Shown: positions 8,650-11,460 of the stretch, in pieces
How the letters are laid out: each line of letters starts with the position of its first letter
How positions within the stretch are numbered: the stretch's first letter is position 1
Assembly (NCBI GenBank): GCA_035449085.1
Contig: DAOTKE010000107.1
Span: 1-11,460, forward strand
Direction: 5' to 3'
Source: DUPH01 sp035449085
Lineage (GTDB): Bacteria; Verrucomicrobiota; Kiritimatiellia; RFP12; UBA1067
Length of the DNA: 11,460 nt
The notes under the pieces: model-generated
Databases searched by the model: none
What the model saw: only the letters and a program-made list of their open reading frames with translations
Told to the model about the DNA's origin: nothing
Position numbers and translations under genes: made by a program

Positions 8650-8856
8650 GTGAATTGTGTTCCCGTCTGCCGGAAGCGTTGTGCAAAGCACGTTGTGCGC
8701 CGTTGCGGCGCTGTGATGTTCCGGCTGACGTTTTTGTGTTTGTCTGTGACTGTTCGTGAGGGCAGCGTGACCGGTCACCCGACCGGGGCCAACCACTCGT
8801 TTCTGTCCTGTTGCTGGACAAAGAATGATCAATTTACCAAAAAGGTTCCCCGTCAA
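8650..8856 (-). promoter_or_regulatory. rpsA promoter and structured 5' leader (candidate)
   Basis: About 200 bases upstream of rpsA hold no credible gene. A -35-like TTGACG reads on the minus strand at 8856-8851, but the -10 is weak (ATTGAT at 17-base spacing, or TAAATT at 14). Between it and the ATG lie several small hairpins: GCGCCG/CGGCGC around a three-base loop at 8697-8711, two overlapping GTGC/GCAC hairpins at 8681-8698, and the palindrome at 8767-8778. Together with the poor ribosome site this fits a structured, possibly S1-autoregulated leader, as known for E. coli rpsA. The exact promoter is uncertain. Confidence 0.4.
8767..8778. promoter_or_regulatory. Perfect 12-base palindrome GTGACCGGTCAC in the rpsA/leuA divergent region
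   Basis: GTGACCGGTCAC is a perfect dyad, and part of it (GACCGG) recurs at 8781-8786, which also allows an RNA hairpin CCGGTC/GACCGG on the minus strand. It could be a dimeric-regulator operator or an element of the rpsA leader. No regulator gene is nearby to decide, and a chance dyad is possible. Confidence 0.3.
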
Positions 8857-8870
8857 CAAACCGAAAAAAA

Positions 8871-8879
8871 TGAAATAAT
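8871..8879 (+). promoter_or_regulatory. Candidate extended -10 element upstream of the leu leader
   Basis: TGAAATAAT has the TGn extension followed by AATAAT (5 of 6 to TATAAT). It would start transcription near 8886, leaving roughly 44 bases before the leader-peptide ATG. No good -35 is seen at the usual distance. Confidence 0.35.
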
Positions 8880-8891
8880 TCCACATTCCGC

Positions 8892-8921
8892 TTGCCTGCG
8901 ACGGGCGGCCTGTGGCATGAT
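8892..8921 (+). promoter_or_regulatory. Alternative leu leader promoter (TTGCCT - 18 - CATGAT)
   Basis: TTGCCT (8892-8897) and CATGAT (8916-8921) are 18 bases apart, and a TG one base before the -10 forms an extended -10. Transcription would begin within a base or two of the leader-peptide ATG at 8930, making a leaderless message. That would fit the absence of a Shine-Dalgarno site before this ATG. It competes with the upstream candidate at 8871-8879. Confidence 0.35.
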
Positions 8922-8929
8922 AGCACCAA

Positions 8930-9010
8930 ATGACCACCCCTTTCATAGCGTTTAACCTGCGACTTACCGGCTTGTGGCTGCTGTGCGGCCACGGGAGGTT
9001 TGGCGTGTAG
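8930..9010 (+). CDS. Leucine leader peptide (26 residues) of the leuA attenuator
   Basis: A 26-codon frame begins at the ATG at 8930 and stops at TAG 9008-9010. Five of its residues are leucine, all within nine positions (LRLTGLWLL, residues 10-18; codons at 8957, 8963, 8972, 8978, 8981). This Leu cluster lies just before the RNA segments that form the antiterminator, as in enterobacterial leuL. There is no Shine-Dalgarno, and an in-frame TAG at 8921 excludes an earlier start. Translation is inferred from its codon content and its exact placement in the attenuator. The peptide itself is not expected to have a function beyond ribosome positioning. Confidence 0.8.
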   Translation: MTTPFIAFNLRLTGLWLLCGHGRFGV

Positions 9011-9082
9011 GTTTTTCGCAGTGTAAAGATCAGGCCAGAACTCCCGTGGATCAGTGAATGCTGACGCGGGAGTTTTTGTTTT
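8966..9082 (+). promoter_or_regulatory. Leucine-responsive transcription attenuator (protector, antiterminator and terminator helices)
   Basis: Four ordered segments can pair in competing ways. Segments 1 and 2: 8971-8978 with 8988-8995 (8 bp, two G-U), extended by 8966-8968 with 8997-8999. Segments 2 and 3: 8989-9004 with 9034-9049, 15 pairs of 16, single mismatch G8998/A9040. Segments 3 and 4: the terminator at 9039-9074. The Leu codons of the leader peptide lie in or just before segment 1. A ribosome waiting for leucyl-tRNA at codons 10, 12 or 15 would block segment 1, freeing segment 2 to pair with 3 and allow read-through into leuA. A ribosome reaching the stop at 9008 would cover segment 2 and let the terminator form. 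The mechanism is established for leu and his operons; its operation here is inferred from the pairing. Confidence 0.8.
9039..9082 (+). terminator. Attenuator terminator upstream of leuA
   Basis: The stem pairs 9039-9048 with 9065-9074 (AACTCCCG core, one G-U). A two-base bulge follows, then an inner TCAG/CTGA stem (9051-9054 with 9061-9064) around a six-base loop. The run TTTTTGTTTT (9073-9082) completes an intrinsic terminator. Because it lies between the leader peptide and leuA with no other gene upstream on this strand, it acts as an attenuator, not as an end-of-operon terminator. Confidence 0.88.
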
Positions 9083-9170
9083 CCCGGTGACAGCGCGGCG
9101 GGCCGCGGGAGAGACGGCGAGAAATCAGTACGAGAACAGCCCCTTCGGGGGTACGAAGAGGAAACCGACC

Positions 9171-10715
9171 ATGAACGAGAGTCCCAACATGCGACGCATC
9201 TATGTGTTCGACACCACTCTGCGCGACGGTGAGCAGTCACCGGGGTGCACCATGAACCTGCGCGACAAACTGTTGGTTGCGGAACACCTTGAGGCCCTGC
9301 GCGTGGACATCATCGAGGCCGGTTTCGCGATCGCCTCTTCAGGTGACTTTGAGGCGGTCAAGGCGATCGCCGGCGTGGTCAAGGAGGCCTCGGTGGCCAG
9401 CCTGTGCCGGGCGCTGCCCAAGGATATTGATTGCGCGTGGGAGGCGGTGCGCGGGGCAAAGCATCCGCGCATCCACACCTTCATCGCGACCTCGCCGATC
9501 CACATGGCCTGCAAGCTGAAAATGTCACCGGACGAAGTGTACGAGCAGGCGGTGGCGATGGTCAGGCACGCGCGCAACCTGTGCGGCGATGTCGAGTTTT
9601 CGCTGGAGGATTGTTCGCGCAGCGAGCGGCCGTTCATCTACCGTGTGGCGGAAGGCGTGATCGCGGCGGGCGCCGGGACGGTCAACATTCCCGACACCGT
9701 GGGCTATGCCGTGCCGGAGCAGTTCGGTGAATTGATTGCCGACATCCGGCGCAACGTGCCGAACATCGACAAGGCGCGGCTGTCCGTGCATTGCCACAAC
9801 GACCTCGGGCTGGCGGTCGCCAACTCGCTGGCCGCTGTGCGCGCCGGCGCCGACCAGGTCGAGTGTACGGTCAACGGGATCGGCGAACGCGCGGGCAACG
9901 CCGCGCTGGAAGAGATTGTCATGGCGCTGCACACGCGGCGCGAGTTCTTCCAGGCCGAGACGAACATCGATACCACCAAAATCTATGCGACCAGCCGCTG
10001 CGTGGTCACCGTCACCGGCAGCCGCGTACAGGCCAACAAGGCCGTCGTGGGGGAGAACGCCTTTGCGCACGAGGCCGGTATCCATCAGCACGGCGTACTC
10101 GCCAATCCGCTGACCTACGAGATCATGACCCCCGAGTCGATCGGCCTGCCGCGCAACAAGATGGTGCTGGGCAAGCACTCTGGGCGTCACGCCTTCGAGA
10201 GCCGTCTGAGCGAGCTGGGCTTCCACCTGGAAGAGGCGCGCCTCAACGAGCTGTTCGTCAAGTTCAAGGATCTGGCCGACCGCAAGAAGACGGTGAGCGA
10301 TGCCGATATCGAGGCGCTGGCGCACAACGTGCAGACGATGGTCACGGAGCGCGTCAAGCTCGACCGTTATAACGTTACGGCCAGCAACGCGATCACGCCG
10401 GTCAGCACCATCCGCCTGCTGCGCGATGGCAAGCTGGTGGAGCATGTGGCCGCGAGCGATGGCCCGATCAACGCCTCGTTCAAGGCGATCAACCAGTTGC
10501 TGGGGCTGAAGGTCACGCTGGAGAGCTTCCAGCTCAACGCCATCACCGGCGGCACGGACGCGCAGTGCGAGGCGACGGTGCGCGTGCGCGACGGCGAGCG
10601 CGTCTATCACGGCCGCGGCATTTCGACCGACGTGATCGAAGGCAGTATCCTGGCCTATCTGCAGGCGCTGAATGTGCTGCTCGAAGAGCACAGCGGCAAG
10701 CGTGCGGGCGCGTGA
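9171..10715 (+). CDS. leuA: 2-isopropylmalate synthase
   Basis: The enzyme condenses acetyl-CoA with 2-oxoisovalerate, the committed step of leucine synthesis. At 514 residues it is a full-length LeuA. FDTTLRDGEQSPG (13-25) opens the HMGL-like TIM barrel. HCHNDLG (207-213) and NGIGERAGN (235-243) complete the metal site (D14, H207, H209, N243). FAHEAGIHQHG (298-308) and GKHSGRHAF (334-342) mark the subdomain that separates LeuA from relatives. Residues ~395-505 form the LeuA dimer domain (LDRYNVTASN, GISTDVIEGSILAYLQALN), where leucine binds for feedback inhibition. The ATG at 9171 has GAGGA at 9158-9162, eight bases upstream; the same frame is open back to 9054, but that stretch is attenuator RNA. 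A CCCC-TTCG-GGGG hairpin (9140-9151) lies between terminator and ribosome site. Homocitrate or citramalate synthase are related alternatives, but length, dimer domain and the leucine leader favour LeuA. Confidence 0.95.
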   Translation: MNESPNMRRIYVFDTTLRDGEQSPGCTMNLRDKLLVAEHLEALRVDIIEAGFAIASSGDFEAVKAIAGVVKEASVASLCRALPKDIDCAWEAVRGAKHPRIHTFIATSPIHMACKLKMSPDEVYEQAVAMVRHARNLCGDVEFSLEDCSRSERPFIYRVAEGVIAAGAGTVNIPDTVGYAVPEQFGELIADIRRNVPNIDKARLSVHCHNDLGLAVANSLAAVRAGADQVECTVNGIGERAGNAALEEIVMALHTRREFFQAETNIDTTKIYATSRCVVTVTGSRVQANKAVVGENAFAHEAGIHQHGVLANPLTYEIMTPESIGLPRNKMVLGKHSGRHAFESRLSELGFHLEEARLNELFVKFKDLADRKKTVSDADIEALAHNVQTMVTERVKLDRYNVTASNAITPVSTIRLLRDGKLVEHVAASDGPINASFKAINQLLGLKVTLESFQLNAITGGTDAQCEATVRVRDGERVYHGRGISTDVIEGSILAYLQALNVLLEEHSGKRAGA

Positions 10716-10731
10716 TCGAAGGAGGGGTGTG

Positions 10732-11388
10732 ATGAACCCGCCGCTCTCCAAATGTGTCATCGTGGCCAACGGCGCGTTCCCGGCGCATCCGCTGCCGCTG
10801 GCGGCGCTGCGTTCGGCGCGCCGTGTGGTGTGCTGCGACGGCGCGGTCGAAAAACTGGAGGCGGCGGGCTTCGCGCCGGACTGGATCGTGGGGGATCTCG
10901 ACAGCCTGTCCGACGCGAGCCGCGTGCGTCATCGGGACCGTCTGGTCGCCGTGACGGAACAGGAGAGCAACGACCTGGCCAAGGCCTTCCGTTTCTGCGT
11001 GGAACAGGGCTGGCGTGATGTGGTGATCGTCGGCGCCACCGGCCTGCGCGAGGACCACACGCTGGGCAATCTCGCCTGGCTGGTGGATTTCGCGCAGATG
11101 CTACATGCGTTGGGAGTGGGACGTGGCGGCGGCCGCGTCGTGCTGTTGACCGACACCGGAATCTTCACGCCGGCGCTCGCCTCCACGCAGTTCCGGTCAC
11201 ACGCGGGACAGCAAGTCTCGATTTTTTCGTTCGAGTCTGGTGTCAAAATATATGCCGAGGGTCTGAAATATCCGCTCGGCAATGTGCCTTTCACCCGCTG
11301 GTGGCAGGCCACGCTGAACGAATCGTTGGGCGAAGCTTTCAAGCTGGTCTTCGAAGGCGGTCCGCTGTTGGTCTTCCAGACCTATTAA
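10732..11388 (+). CDS. thiN: Thiamine pyrophosphokinase (thiamine diphosphokinase)
   Basis: The 218-residue product matches the whole TPK fold. It carries CCDGA (34-38), the metal-binding VGDLDSL (53-59), EQESNDLAKA (76-85), GATGLREDHTLGN (101-113), and a C-terminal beta-sandwich (~155-215, with QVSIFSF and EAFKLVFEGGPLLVF) that binds thiamine. It transfers pyrophosphate from ATP to thiamine to make thiamine diphosphate, the cofactor of acetohydroxyacid synthase and other enzymes. A strong GGAGG at 10721-10725 sits six bases before the ATG. The gene starts 16 bases after the leuA stop, so it is probably co-transcribed from the attenuated leu promoter. No terminator is seen in the 72 bases after its stop. 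Confidence 0.93.
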   Translation: MNPPLSKCVIVANGAFPAHPLPLAALRSARRVVCCDGAVEKLEAAGFAPDWIVGDLDSLSDASRVRHRDRLVAVTEQESNDLAKAFRFCVEQGWRDVVIVGATGLREDHTLGNLAWLVDFAQMLHALGVGRGGGRVVLLTDTGIFTPALASTQFRSHAGQQVSIFSFESGVKIYAEGLKYPLGNVPFTRWWQATLNESLGEAFKLVFEGGPLLVFQTY

Positions 11389-11460
11389 TAACTCGTCCTT
11401 GGGGAGTCAGCGGTTCCAAATCAAGAATTCTTCGAGTTGCGAGGCTGCTGGATAGCGCGA

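Noticed and set aside
8930..9082. T-box riboswitch for leucine
   Set aside because: No T-box consensus or specifier-loop architecture is visible; a leader peptide with clustered Leu codons explains the region better.
9054..9170. N-terminal extension of leuA from a start inside the terminator
   Set aside because: Its first codons lie in the attenuator hairpin and there is no ribosome site; the ATG at 9171 has GAGGA at good spacing and a normal LeuA N-terminus.
8650..9240. N-terminal extension of rpsA on the minus strand
   Set aside because: The open frame crosses the leu leader and attenuator and shows no similarity to S1; the MAIRKPTAAK start gives a normal-length S1.
9525..10769. 414-codon open frame on the minus strand
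   Set aside because: Antisense shadow of leuA with Arg/His/Val-rich composition and no family resemblance.
11423..11432. Palindrome AAGAATTCTT after thiN
   Set aside because: Ten bases, A+T-rich, no T-run or neighbouring structure; expected by chance.

Overview
The window looks like chromosomal DNA from a high-G+C Gram-negative-type bacterium. A secreted GH123-type glycosidase with a discoidin domain, an extracellular LamG-like repeat protein and a free-standing four-helix-bundle gene recall the PVC group (Verrucomicrobiota, Kiritimatiellota, Lentisphaerota). That placement is an inference from gene content; no rRNA is present. Most of the window is dense housekeeping sequence, with one small inserted-looking unit in the middle.

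Layout: (a) 3-1511 (+) is the C-terminal end of a surface or secreted protein with at least two tandem copies of a ~251-residue LamG-like unit. It converges on (b) a minus-strand cluster read right to left: tyrS (6271-5000), an SLC13/ArsB-NhaD-type permease (4966-3689) and a secreted GH123-family protein (3662-1515), with gaps of 33 and 26 bases that suggest co-transcription. (c) 6304-6870 is a compact unit: a four-helix-bundle (23S-IVP/S23 family) gene bracketed by inverted arrays of a 7-base repeat (GGTTRCA). It lies between the U-tract of the rpsA terminator and the start of tyrS. (d) rpsA (8649-6910, -) encodes a six-S1-domain ribosomal protein S1 and ends in a strong intrinsic terminator. 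(e) 8650-9170 is a 521-base divergent intergenic region. Its left part is the rpsA 5' leader with several small hairpins and a perfect 12-base palindrome. Its right part is a complete-looking leucine attenuator: a 26-codon leader peptide with five Leu codons, a protector hairpin, an antiterminator helix and a terminator with a U-run. (f) leuA (9171-10715) and thiN (10732-11388) follow on the plus strand, 16 bases apart, and probably share that attenuator. The last 72 bases (11389-11460) hold nothing I can identify.

How the parts work together: the leader, leuA and thiN form a biosynthetic unit that should sense charged tRNA-Leu. The tyrS-permease-GH123 cluster joins an essential aminoacyl-tRNA synthetase to uptake and polysaccharide-degradation functions. 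The four-helix-bundle unit has displaced whatever originally lay upstream of tyrS. The most interesting items are the four-helix-bundle/heptamer-array unit, the leucine attenuator, and a TyrRS whose HIGH motif has lost both histidines.
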